Positions 1-6,206 are shown, counted from the first letter of the stretch. The stretch: 6,206 nucleotides of DNA from RGIG2707 sp045600065 (GCA_045600065.1 JAZRXE010000002.1:1-6206), one strand, 5' to 3'. Notes: generated by a model not told the origin, from the sequence alone. Numbers and translations are program-made.

Positions 1-726
1 ACAGTGGTCGCTGCCGAAGACATCGTTTCTGATGATGCAGTCCCTAAGCTGCTCCCGCAGTCTGTCAGATATTATGAAATAGTCTATCCTCCATCCTACG
101 TTTCTCTCCCTGGCCTTCATCCTGTAGGACCACCAGCTGTATTCGACGTTCTCCGGATACAGATAGCGGAAGGCGTCTGTAAAGCCAAGATCCAGCAGCT
201 TGCCGAAGGCATCTCTTTCTTCGTCGGAAAAGCCTGCATTTCCGGCATTGGTCTTGGGGTTTTTAAGGTCGATCTCGTTATGTGCCACGTTCAGGTCTCC
301 GCACATTATCAGAGGCTTTTTCTGATCGAGCTTATGCAGATAGGCTCTGTTTGCCTCCTCCCATGCAAGTCTGTAGTCTATGCGCGCCAGACCGTCCTGA
401 GCGTTGGGCGTATAGTTTGTGATCATGTAAAAGTTCGGGAATTCAAGGCTTATTGCCCTTCCCTCCGTATCGTGTCCCTCGGCATCTATGTTGAAATTGA
501 CGCTCAGGGGTTCATCCTTGCAAAAAACCGCAGTGCCGGAATAACCCTTTTTGACGGCGCTGTTCCAGTACTGGTGATAGCCGGGCAGGTCTATGACTGC
601 CTGTCCGGGCTGGCATTTTGTCTCCTGTATGCAGATTATATCTGCGTCCTCTGCCTTTACAAAATCCATGAAGCCTTTTTCCAGGCAGGCTCTTATTCCG
701 TTTACGTTCCAGGTAATGATTTTCAT
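1..726 (-). CDS. exoA: Exodeoxyribonuclease III / AP endonuclease, ExoA type (3' end cut by window edge)
   Basis: Reading the minus strand from ATG at 726 gives 242 open codons that run off the left edge. The protein begins MKIITWNVNGIRA, the typical start of the ExoIII/APE1 family of Mg-dependent nucleases, which cut DNA 5' of abasic sites and have 3'-5' exonuclease activity in base excision repair. Visible active-site positions are N7, E35 (IQETK), Y105 (NYTPN), D144 and N146 (GDLNVA), D215 (GWRIDYF) and D240-H241 (SDHC). Bacterial ExoA proteins are about 250 residues, so only roughly ten are missing. The frame stays open upstream, but family alignment supports this ATG. No Shine-Dalgarno sequence is seen in the 20 nt before it. 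The rnpB 3' end lies only about 19 nt upstream, leaving no room for a separate promoter. Family assignment is very secure; the exoA symbol rather than xthA is chosen by similarity to Gram-positive members. Confidence 0.96.
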   Translation of the reverse strand, partial: MKIITWNVNGIRACLEKGFMDFVKAEDADIICIQETKCQPGQAVIDLPGYHQYWNSAVKKGYSGTAVFCKDEPLSVNFNIDAEGHDTEGRAISLEFPNFYMITNYTPNAQDGLARIDYRLAWEEANRAYLHKLDQKKPLIMCGDLNVAHNEIDLKNPKTNAGNAGFSDEERDAFGKLLDLGFTDAFRYLYPENVEYSWWSYRMKARERNVGWRIDYFIISDRLREQLRDCIIRNDVFGSDHC

Positions 727-745
727 TGAAGCTTGATTAATAAAA

Positions 746-1123
746 ACATGAGCAGTTCTGTAAGCCGGGTTCTGTATTTGACAATCATCTTTCTAGACCT
801 GCAGTTGCCTGCAGGTTCAAGCGACCTACCTCCCGGGAAGGGACGGGCAGCCCCCTTTCAGGCAGTTTGCCTAAGCACTTGCCTCCCTTATAGTCTTGCT
901 CCGGATGGGGTTTACACTGACGGGCTGTGTTACCACAGCCCCGGTGAGCTCTTACCTCGCCTTTTCATCCTTGCCTGCAAAGCAGGCGGTTATTTTCTGT
1001 TGCACTTTCCTTAGGGTCACCCCCACCGGCCGTTAGCCGGCATCCTTGCCCTGCGGAGCCCGGACTTTCCTCACGCCGCAAGCTTTGTGAGCTGCGGCCC
1101 GCGATTGTCTGGACTGCTCATGT
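746..1123 (-). ncRNA. rnpB: RNase P RNA (catalytic RNA of ribonuclease P)
   Basis: This is the RNA subunit that matures the 5' ends of tRNAs. On the minus strand the invariant 5' block GAGGAAAGTCC lies at 1072-1062 and the 3' block CAGAACCCGGCTTA at 774-761; these form the P4 core. The ends pair perfectly over 11 bp (1123-1113 with 756-746), giving helix P1 and setting the gene limits at about 378 nt, the usual length. Other visible parts are a P9-like hairpin with a GUGA loop, a P12-like hairpin at 973-987, the GTAAGAGCTCACCG segment, ACAGAAAATAACCGCC, and P18 (816-809 with 804-797) closed by a GCAA tetraloop. The layout resembles ancestral type A, but P15-P17 were not folded rigorously. A T5 run follows P1 directly. 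No convincing promoter is seen upstream, and the gene starts about 10 nt after the nif3-like stop codon. Exact mature ends are inferred from P1. Confidence 0.97.
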
Positions 1124-1133
1124 GTTTAACTGT

Positions 1134-1928
1134 TTATTGAAATAAAATGCTGTACGGGTTCTGATCAGCCTCTGATCTTATGATCTGCACATCAGAGCAT
1201 GCTGCCTGCAGCCTGTCAGACATATTCTCTATGAAGCATATCTCTGTCCCGTAGTGGCCGGCTTCTATAAAGCAGAAGCCTGATTCCTTTATGGCCTGGG
1301 CCTCGTGGTGCTTAAGCTCTCCGGTTATGAAGATGTCAGCCCCGGCCTGCAGAGCCGCCTGCCAGTATTCGCCTCCGGCTCCAGTGCATATGGCAGCGGA
1401 GCTGATTTGCTTTGGCAATGTGCCTCCCATGACTACTCCGGCAGAGCTGAAAAGCCTGTGGGCGTCCTTTAAAAATGCCAGGCTGTCCCGGGGCTCATCG
1501 AAGCGGCCTATACGGCTTACTGCGGGAAGCCTTGTATCTTCACCCTTCAAGCGAAGCTCTTCTGCAGAATCCGCTCCAAGAGCCTTTAAAATATAGTCAT
1601 TGTTTCCGCCAGTAGCCTCGTCGAAGGGCGTGTGGCTGGAATATACTTCGATCTCGTTTTGTATGAGCAGGGTCAGATAATCTCCGCAAAGCTCTTCTGT
1701 ATCCACCCTTTTGATGGGATGGAACAGCAGAGGATGATGGGTGATTATCATATCTGCATCCTTTGCCGTGGCTTCCTGAATAACCTCATAGGTGATTTCA
1801 AGTGCAACCAGTATTCTGGAGATCTCCGGCTTGTGGAGATCTATCTGCATGCCGCTGTTGTCCCAGTCCTGCTGTGTGCAGAGAGGGGCGATGATATCAA
1901 GCTGTTTCAGCAGTTCTTCTTTAAGCAT
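1134..1928 (-). CDS. Nif3/DUF34 family metal-binding protein (often annotated GTP cyclohydrolase 1 type 2 homologue)
   Basis: This 264-residue soluble protein belongs to the Nif3-like (NIF3/DUF34, YbgI/YqfO) family, which binds a dinuclear metal centre. The common label 'GTP cyclohydrolase I type 2' has weak experimental support, so the cellular role is best treated as unknown. Family motifs are all present: DWDNSGMQ near 21-28, ITHHPLLF with metal ligands H64-H65, SSHTPFD with H99 and D103, TGGNND, TGELKHHEA around 202-210, and EAGHYGTE with H225 and E229. It is the short form: the roughly 100-residue PII-like insert of the B. subtilis YqfO type is absent. ATG at 1928 overlaps the trmK stop by 8 nt, and AAGGA lies 6 nt upstream inside trmK, so the two are translationally coupled. 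The TAA stop is about 10 nt from rnpB. Pairing next to trmK downstream of rpoD is recurrent in Bacillota. Confidence 0.94.
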   Translation of the reverse strand: MLKEELLKQLDIIAPLCTQQDWDNSGMQIDLHKPEISRILVALEITYEVIQEATAKDADMIITHHPLLFHPIKRVDTEELCGDYLTLLIQNEIEVYSSHTPFDEATGGNNDYILKALGADSAEELRLKGEDTRLPAVSRIGRFDEPRDSLAFLKDAHRLFSSAGVVMGGTLPKQISSAAICTGAGGEYWQAALQAGADIFITGELKHHEAQAIKESGFCFIEAGHYGTEICFIENMSDRLQAACSDVQIIRSEADQNPYSILFQ

Positions 1929-2646
1929 CTGTGATCCTTGTTTCCAAATAACCGAGTCTTCTCCGGGCAGTCATGGCTCTTGCACGGCTGTCTTGGGTGG
2001 GAACGGCCTTCTCCAGGCTGTCCAGTATTTCCTGCTGCTTTGCGCATTGATAGGAAATATAGCGCCTGTACAGCCGGGGACTGCTCAGGGCAAGATCCGG
2101 AGGATAAAGCAGCTCGTCTTCGGAGGCCTGCATGGGGAATGTGCATTCCGCAGCCAGATATGCTTTGTCCTGAGAGGCTTCGATCACAAAGCATAGCCTT
2201 TGATCTTCCTCCACAAGATAGTTAACAATAAAATAGTTATTGTTAATAAGCCATCTTCGCAGTACCTCGGACTTGCTTCTGGGCTGCAGTATCAGCTTTT
2301 TGAAGCTGAAGCTCTTTTGTTTGTCTTCTTCGAGTATGGAGCAGATAAGCTCTCCGCCCATGCCTGCTATTATAACGCTGTCTGCTTCTGCAGGCTTTAG
2401 GGGCTGCAGTCCGCTGCCCAGGCGGAAATCTGTAATTATGTTATCCAGCCCCAGATCTCTGATATTACTGACCGCCTTGCCCAGGGGGCCCTGCTGCACA
2501 TCTGTAAGTATCACCCTGCTGCAGCGTCCGCTTGTAATAAGCTCTGCCGGCACCATGCCGTGATCCGTGCCTATATCAGCAGCGCTGTTTCCGCAAACCA
2601 GGCTGCACAGCAGCTCCATTCTCGGGCTTATGCGCAGCTTATTCAA
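1921..2646 (-). CDS. trmK: tRNA (adenine(22)-N(1))-methyltransferase TrmK
   Basis: This 241-residue SAM-dependent enzyme makes m1A22 in the D-loop of certain tRNAs, including tRNA-Ser and tRNA-Tyr in B. subtilis. The N-terminal Rossmann fold shows motif I ADIGTDHG (23-30), an acidic residue in TDV (48-50), the AGMGGELI block (94-101) typical of TrmK/YqfN, and LQPRS (120-124). Residues from about 190 are helical and charged, matching the C-terminal coiled-coil substrate domain known for the family. Length agrees with B. subtilis TrmK (about 240). The start is TTG at 2646: AAGGA at 2656-2652 lies 5 nt upstream, and the resulting NKLRISPRM sequence fits family N-termini. This start lies 8 nt inside the end of rpoD. 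Part of the coding sequence (2222-2246) is an AT-rich perfect inverted repeat. The gene ends overlapping the nif3-like start. Confidence 0.95.
   Translation of the reverse strand: MNKLRISPRMELLCSLVCGNSAADIGTDHGMVPAELITSGRCSRVILTDVQQGPLGKAVSNIRDLGLDNIITDFRLGSGLQPLKPAEADSVIIAGMGGELICSILEEDKQKSFSFKKLILQPRSKSEVLRRWLINNNYFIVNYLVEEDQRLCFVIEASQDKAYLAAECTFPMQASEDELLYPPDLALSSPRLYRRYISYQCAKQQEILDSLEKAVPTQDSRARAMTARRRLGYLETRITDA
2222..2246. repeat. AT-rich perfect inverted repeat inside trmK
   Basis: The arms TTAACAATAA (2222-2231) and TTATTGTTAA (2237-2246) are exact reverse complements around a 5-nt loop, AATAG. The repeat falls in codons 134-142 of trmK, encoding INNNYFIVN. It is markedly more AT-rich than the surrounding coding sequence. 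No T-run follows it on the minus strand, so it does not look like a terminator. Whether it is a binding site, an RNA hairpin or a coincidence of Asn, Tyr and Ile codons cannot be decided here. Confidence 0.85.
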
Positions 2647-3799
2647 GATAGTCCTTCAGCTTTCTCGATCTGGAGGGATGGCGCAGCTTTCTCAGTGCCT
2701 TGGCTTCGATCTGGCGTATACGCTCCCTTGTGACATCGAATTCCTGACCTACCTCCTCCAGTGTGCGCTGGCGGCCGTCGTCGAGACCGAATCTCAGGCG
2801 AAGCACCTTCTGCTCGCGGTCGGTAAGTGTGCTTAGCACTTCGTCCAGCTGCTCCTTGAGCATGCTGAAGGCAGCGGCGTCTGCGGGTGTGGGGATATTG
2901 TCATCGGGTATGAAATCACCCAGATGGCTGTCTTCCTCCTCGCCTATGGGAGTTTCAAGCGAAACAGGCTCCTGCGCGATCTTAGAGATCTCTCTTACCT
3001 TATCCGGGCTGATCTCCATCTCTTTAGCTATCTCTTCGGGAGTCGGATCTCTGCCCAGCTCCTGGACAAGCTGTCTGGTCACCCTTATCTGCTTGTTTAT
3101 GGTTTCGACCATGTGCACGGGAATGCGTATGGTCCTGCCCTGATCGGCTATGGAACGGGTTATGGCCTGTCTTATCCACCAGGTCGCGTAGGTGCTGAAC
3201 TTGAAGCCCTTGGTGTAATCGAACTTGTCAACGGCCTTCATAAGGCCCAGGTTGCCCTCCTGAATAAGATCCAAAAAGAGCATGCCCCTGCCTACGTATC
3301 TTTTTGCAATGCTCACGACGAGCCTGAGATTGGCCTTGCACAGCTGATCCTTGGCCTCCTGGTCTCCGGCCTCCATGCGCATGGCAAGATCAAGCTCCTC
3401 ATCTGCGGTAAGCAGAGGGACCGTGCCTATCTCCTTCAGATACATGCGCACCGGGTCGTCCACGGCAAGGGATTTATGAAGGTCGTCAAAGACCTCCTCG
3501 TCCTCCTCCAGCTCTTCGTTTACCTCTGCCAGCTCGTCGTCTGAGGGCTCGTCTCCGAGATCGTCCAGATTGATATCCAGCAGTGTCAGATCATCCTCCG
3601 GATTCAGCTCATCATCTGTGATAATGCTTATGCCGTTTGCTTCCAGAGCATCGAAGAAAGCGTCTTCGTTGGAGGCGTCGGCATTCATTTCGATGAGGAT
3701 CTCGTTGACCTCAGACTGCTTTATCTCTCCGGAAAGCTTGGCTTTCTCTATGAGGACTGCTATCTGCTCCTGTTTTGACATTATGTTGTCTTTTTCCAT
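2639..3799 (-). CDS. rpoD: RNA polymerase primary sigma factor (sigma-70 / SigA)
   Basis: This 386-residue protein is the housekeeping sigma factor that directs RNA polymerase to -10/-35 promoters. It is the SigA-sized Gram-positive form, lacking the long non-conserved insert of E. coli RpoD. Region 1.1 spans about 8-62, followed by a very acidic linker (about 63-106). Region 1.2 begins at DDPVRMYLKEIG (114-125). Region 2 includes NLRLVVSIAKRY, DLIQEGNLGLMKAVDKFDY and the -10 recognition segment TYATWWIRQAITRSIADQGR (203-222). Region 3 follows from IRIPVHM. Region 4.2, the -35 helix-turn-helix, is TLEEVGQEFDVTRERIRQIE (346-365). ATG at 3799 is chosen because TAAGGAGGT ends 3 nt before it; the internal ATG at codon 7 would be too far. 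The gene lies directly after dnaG and is probably transcribed with it. Its last codons carry the trmK ribosome binding site and start. Confidence 0.98.
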   Translation of the reverse strand: MEKDNIMSKQEQIAVLIEKAKLSGEIKQSEVNEILIEMNADASNEDAFFDALEANGISIITDDELNPEDDLTLLDINLDDLGDEPSDDELAEVNEELEEDEEVFDDLHKSLAVDDPVRMYLKEIGTVPLLTADEELDLAMRMEAGDQEAKDQLCKANLRLVVSIAKRYVGRGMLFLDLIQEGNLGLMKAVDKFDYTKGFKFSTYATWWIRQAITRSIADQGRTIRIPVHMVETINKQIRVTRQLVQELGRDPTPEEIAKEMEISPDKVREISKIAQEPVSLETPIGEEEDSHLGDFIPDDNIPTPADAAAFSMLKEQLDEVLSTLTDREQKVLRLRFGLDDGRQRTLEEVGQEFDVTRERIRQIEAKALRKLRHPSRSRKLKDYLE

Positions 3800-3811
3800 A
3801 GTACCTCCTTA
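3797..3811 (-). promoter_or_regulatory. Consensus Shine-Dalgarno of rpoD containing the dnaG stop codon
   Basis: The minus strand reads TAAGGAGGT (3811-3803), then ACT, then ATG. The TAA that ends dnaG forms the first three bases of a full anti-16S match. A ribosome terminating on dnaG therefore sits on the rpoD ribosome binding site, favouring coupled reinitiation. The same GGAGGT-N3-ATG spacing occurs before dnaG. Confidence 0.9.
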
Positions 3812-5581
3812 AGGTCTGCGCTTTGCCAGCAGCTGCTGGAGCTCAAGTGTGAGCATGTTCATGTTTTCCGGATCTGTTCCCGGGTCTGCCGAAGAAAGCA
3901 TACCCTTTATTTCCTCTATGCGTGCTTCGTCCTCTTTAAGCCTGAGCCTTCTGACGCAGTCCTCAAAGACCTTGTCCTCGGCTCCGCCGGTCTGGATCTC
4001 AGCTGTAATTTTCTGAAGGTATGAATATTCACTGTCAGACAGACTGTCCTTGAGTGCCTGCTGATCGAATTCGCTTTCCTTGCTGTAAATGCGGCCGAGA
4101 GCCTGAACTATTCCCCTGCCCTCGCCTGTAACAAAGGCCGACGGGAATTCGAGCAGGGCTCCGTAATAGCTGCTTTTTAGCATCATCAGCCTTATCAGCG
4201 TCTTTTCCATAAGGATATCTCCGGAGGATACCGAAGGCTTTTCGGGATCACGGCGCTCTTCAGGCTCTGACTGGCTGCGGGGGATCTGAATGCTTTGCTG
4301 CTTCTTTCCGCTTCTGCTGAGCACCTCGTTTCTCAGCGCTCCTTCGGAAAAACCGTATTTGGACGCTATTTTTTTGATATACACCTCTGATTCCACAGGA
4401 GGCAGAGCTTTCAGCACATCTGCCGCAGCCTGGAAGAACCTGATGCTCTGCTTGGTGTCCTTATAATCGTATTTTCTGGCTATCAGAGCCATTTTGTAGT
4501 CAACATCCGAAAGAGCAGCTCTGTCTATCAGCTCTATAAAAGCGTCTCTGCCGTGTTTTTTTATGTATTCGTCGGGATCCTTGCCGTCGTCCACGTGGAG
4601 CACGCGAACCTCCATCCCGGCCCCTCGCAGCACTTCTATGCCTCTCAGCGCAGCCTTGATGCCGGCTCTGTCCGCGTCATAGCAAAGCACCACGGATCTG
4701 GTGTAGCGGCTCAGAAGCCTGGCCTGCTGTTCCGTAAGGGACGTTCCCAGAGATGCAGCCACATTTCTGACCCCTGACTGATAAAGGCTGACCACATCCA
4801 TATAGCCTTCTACAAGGACCGCGTAGCCCTGCTGCTGTATCTCAGAGCGGCTCAGGTTCAGACCGTAGAGATTGTTCTTCTTTTCGAAGATCAGCGATTC
4901 CTGTGAATTGAGATACTTCGGCTCTTCATCTCCGATTATGCGGCCTCCGAAGCCTATGATCTTGTTTCTTGTATTGATTATGGGAAATATGACCCTGCTT
5001 CGGAATTTGTCGTATATCCTGGAGTCCTTCTGTGAACACAGTCCCAGCTCAACAAGCATTTCCCTTGACGCTCCGCCCTGCAGCAGCGCGTCTGTCAGGC
5101 TGGTCCAGTTATCATCTGCATAGCCAATGCCGAACTTGTTCAGAGTTTCGTCGTCTATGCGGCGCTTTTTCATATATTCACGGCCCGGATTATTGCCGTT
5201 TCTGAAGGCATTGAGCCAGTAGATGCCTGCCTGCCTGTTCAGATCGTAATAGGGCTCCCTGCTTTTGCCGCCCCGCTCGCCGTAGCTTTGTATCTCTATG
5301 CCGTACTGGGACGCCAGCTTTTCAACAGCCTCAGTAAAGCTCAGATTGTAATACTTCATTACGAACTTTATGGCGTCTCCGTGCTCTCCGCAGCCAAAGC
5401 AGTGATAGTACTGCCTGGTTTCGGACACCGAAAAAGAAGGTGTCTTTTCCTTGTGGAAGGGACAGCATCCCCAGTAATTGCTGCCTTTGCGGGTCAAAGG
5501 CACCACAGGGGATATGACGTCCACAATGCTGCACCTGCTTTTTATCTCTTCAACTGCTGCGCTGTAGGATAACTGCGGCAT
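3809..5581 (-). CDS. dnaG: DNA primase DnaG
   Basis: This 590-residue enzyme makes the RNA primers for chromosomal replication and works with the replicative helicase at the fork. The N-terminal CHC2 zinc domain (about 1-100) shows C40, H43, C61 and C64 in CPFHKEKTPSFSV and YHCFGCGEHGD. The catalytic core follows, with the basic FGGR motif (211-214) and the TOPRIM fold: VLVEGYMDVV with E258, YDADRAG with D302 and D304, and DDGKDPDEY (331-339). A polar linker at about 425-455 leads to a helical C-terminal domain (about 456-590), where family members bind the helicase. Length is close to that of Bacillus primases. ATG at 5581 is supported by GGGAGGT (5591-5585) and by the typical N-terminal alignment. 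It is the first gene of the dnaG-rpoD-trmK-nif3 block and is preceded by a terminator and a promoter-like element. All catalytic residues expected are present. Confidence 0.98.
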   Translation of the reverse strand: MPQLSYSAAVEEIKSRCSIVDVISPVVPLTRKGSNYWGCCPFHKEKTPSFSVSETRQYYHCFGCGEHGDAIKFVMKYYNLSFTEAVEKLASQYGIEIQSYGERGGKSREPYYDLNRQAGIYWLNAFRNGNNPGREYMKKRRIDDETLNKFGIGYADDNWTSLTDALLQGGASREMLVELGLCSQKDSRIYDKFRSRVIFPIINTRNKIIGFGGRIIGDEEPKYLNSQESLIFEKKNNLYGLNLSRSEIQQQGYAVLVEGYMDVVSLYQSGVRNVAASLGTSLTEQQARLLSRYTRSVVLCYDADRAGIKAALRGIEVLRGAGMEVRVLHVDDGKDPDEYIKKHGRDAFIELIDRAALSDVDYKMALIARKYDYKDTKQSIRFFQAAADVLKALPPVESEVYIKKIASKYGFSEGALRNEVLSRSGKKQQSIQIPRSQSEPEERRDPEKPSVSSGDILMEKTLIRLMMLKSSYYGALLEFPSAFVTGEGRGIVQALGRIYSKESEFDQQALKDSLSDSEYSYLQKITAEIQTGGAEDKVFEDCVRRLRLKEDEARIEEIKGMLSSADPGTDPENMNMLTLELQQLLAKRRP

Positions 5582-5601
5582 AAGACCTCCCTATGCTCTG
5601 C

Positions 5602-5635
5602 ATTATATATACGCCGCCGTGTTGTGATTTCCTTT
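5602..5635 (-). promoter_or_regulatory. Probable promoter of the dnaG-rpoD operon
   Basis: A perfect TATAAT (5607-5602) lies on the minus strand between the dgt terminator and dnaG. No good TTGACA is found 16-18 nt upstream; the best hexamers there are AAATCA or GAAATC. An A7 tract (5639-5633) is just upstream and AAAGGAAAT spans 5635-5627. With this -10 the transcript would start near 5595, giving a leader of only about 14 nt that begins almost at the Shine-Dalgarno sequence. The position strongly suggests a promoter, but the weak -35 keeps certainty moderate. Confidence 0.55.
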
Positions 5636-5646
5636 TTTTAATCTTG

Positions 5647-5680
5647 AAAAATCCGGGCATGGTCATAGATGACGCCCGGA
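5647..5680 (-). terminator. Rho-independent terminator of the dGTPase-like gene
   Basis: On the minus strand TCCGGGC (5680-5674) pairs with GCCCGGA (5658-5652), and an inner GTCAT/ATGAC helix extends the stem above a CAT bulge. Five T residues (5651-5647) follow. It sits 32 nt after the dgt-like stop and separates that gene from the dnaG operon. No T-run follows on the plus strand, so it appears one-directional. Confidence 0.82.
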
Positions 5681-5711
5681 AAACCGTTATATAGCTGATA
5701 CAGGTCCGGAG

Positions 5712-6206
5712 CTAAAGCTTCCAGCTATCCGGAATGTAAAGCGAAGATATGAGGCTTATGGCATAGCGGTCAGTCATTCCCGCAATGTGATCCTTTACGA
5801 CCTCGTTGATACCGTCCTTTTCTATAAGGGCTCTGTTTTCGTCGGGAAGCTTTTCGGGATGCTTAAGATAATGATCGTAAAGGCTGAAGATGAGGCCTCT
5901 GACCCGGCCTATATCCTCGGAGCTTTTTACAACGGGATTCTTGTATACCTTTTCGAACATCCAGTCTCTGAGCTTATCCATATAATAGGACGCCTTCTCC
6001 GACTGCAATATGTCCGGCTTGCCGAAGCTGTTTTCCACCACATCTCTTACCAGTGTCTCTATGCGGTCTCCGTGGCTTGATCCCAGAAAGGCAATGCAGT
6101 CTGAGGGCAGTGCTTCTGCCGTTATGATCCCGGCTCGCAGAGCATCGTCTATGTCATGATTGATGTAGGCAATGCGGTCTGAAAGCCTTACTATGCGGCC
6201 CTCCAG
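5712..6206 (-). CDS. dGTPase-like HD-domain phosphohydrolase (5' end cut by window edge)
   Basis: The last 164 codons are present, ending in TAG at 5712; the start lies beyond the right edge. The open frame continues to the first base of the edge, so the apparent GTG start near 6041 is not real. The fragment begins LEGRIVRLSDRIAYINHDID, the hallmark of the deoxyguanosinetriphosphate triphosphohydrolase-like (Dgt type 2) family, in which the Asp of SDRIAY is the last metal ligand of the HD site. Family members remove triphosphate from dNTPs, affecting nucleotide pools. The C-terminal part is helical, with EKVYKNPVV and LYDHYLKHP resembling the family. The first HD residues are off the window, so catalytic completeness cannot be judged. 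The gene stands immediately upstream of dnaG, a common Clostridia arrangement, but has its own terminator. Confidence 0.92.
   Translation of the reverse strand: MEGRIVRLSDRIAYINHDIDDALRAGIITAEALPSDCIAFLGSSHGDRIETLVRDVVENSFGKPDILQSEKASYYMDKLRDWMFEKVYKNPVVKSSEDIGRVRGLIFSLYDHYLKHPEKLPDENRALIEKDGINEVVKDHIAGMTDRYAISLISSLYIPDSWKL

Noticed and set aside
4..729. Plus-strand open frame of 241 codons covering nearly the whole exoA region
   Set aside because: It lies antisense to a frame with complete ExoIII family motifs. Its protein has no recognisable domain and its start lies at the window edge.
757..784. Possible exoA promoter inside rnpB (TTGTCA, 16 nt, TACAGA)
   Set aside because: The -35 is good but the -10 matches only 3 of 6, and the bases belong to the conserved RNase P 3' core, which explains them.
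797..816. Perfect 8-bp hairpin ACCTGCAG/CTGCAGGT as a possible regulatory palindrome
   Set aside because: It is helix P18 of RNase P RNA with its GCAA tetraloop.
973..987. GCCTGC/GCAGGC hairpin as a possible terminator
   Set aside because: It has no T-run and falls where P12 of RNase P RNA is expected.
733..1014. Plus-strand open frame of 93 codons
   Set aside because: It lies within the reverse complement of rnpB, whose conserved structure explains the sequence.
1907..2194. Minus-strand open frame of 95 codons overlapping trmK
   Set aside because: It is in another frame of the same strand as trmK, has no family likeness, and trmK is clearly the real gene.
2924..3544. Long plus-strand open frame opposite rpoD (206 codons)
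   Set aside because: It is the antisense shadow of a fully conserved sigma factor, with no ribosome binding site or recognisable product.
5712..6041. Complete small gene of 109 codons starting at GTG 6041
   Set aside because: The frame continues upstream to the window edge with dGTPase-family motifs, so the GTG is an internal valine codon.

Overview
This window reads as an ordinary, compact housekeeping segment of a Bacillota chromosome, most likely class Clostridia. The evidence is the gene order (dGTPase-like gene, dnaG, rpoD, trmK, Nif3-family gene), the strong AAGGAGGT-type ribosome binding sites, and a TrmK homologue, a family best known from Bacillota. Family or genus cannot be fixed from the sequence alone. 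Base composition is near balanced, and nothing suggests mobile DNA, phage or CRISPR.

Every gene lies on the minus strand, so transcription runs from the right end to the left. From right to left: the last 164 codons of a dGTPase-like HD-domain protein (start beyond the right edge), a hairpin-plus-T-run terminator, a promoter-like element, dnaG (primase), rpoD (primary sigma factor), trmK (tRNA A22 N1-methyltransferase), a Nif3/DUF34 family metalloprotein, the RNase P RNA gene rnpB, and an ExoIII/ExoA-type nuclease cut by the left edge after 242 codons. Most of the large plus-strand open frames are antisense shadows of these genes.

The dnaG-rpoD-trmK-nif3 block looks like one translationally coupled operon. 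The dnaG stop codon is part of the rpoD Shine-Dalgarno sequence. trmK starts with TTG 8 nt inside the end of rpoD, and the nif3-like gene starts 8 nt inside the end of trmK. The block joins replication priming, bulk transcription and tRNA modification, a classical macromolecular-synthesis arrangement.

The least ordinary part is the left third. rnpB begins about 10 nt after the nif3-like stop codon and ends about 19 nt before the exoA start codon, which has no visible Shine-Dalgarno sequence. This suggests either promoters hidden in the flanking genes or an RNase P RNA cut from an mRNA-like transcript. I found no convincing undescribed biological system. The findings concern regulation and gene packing.
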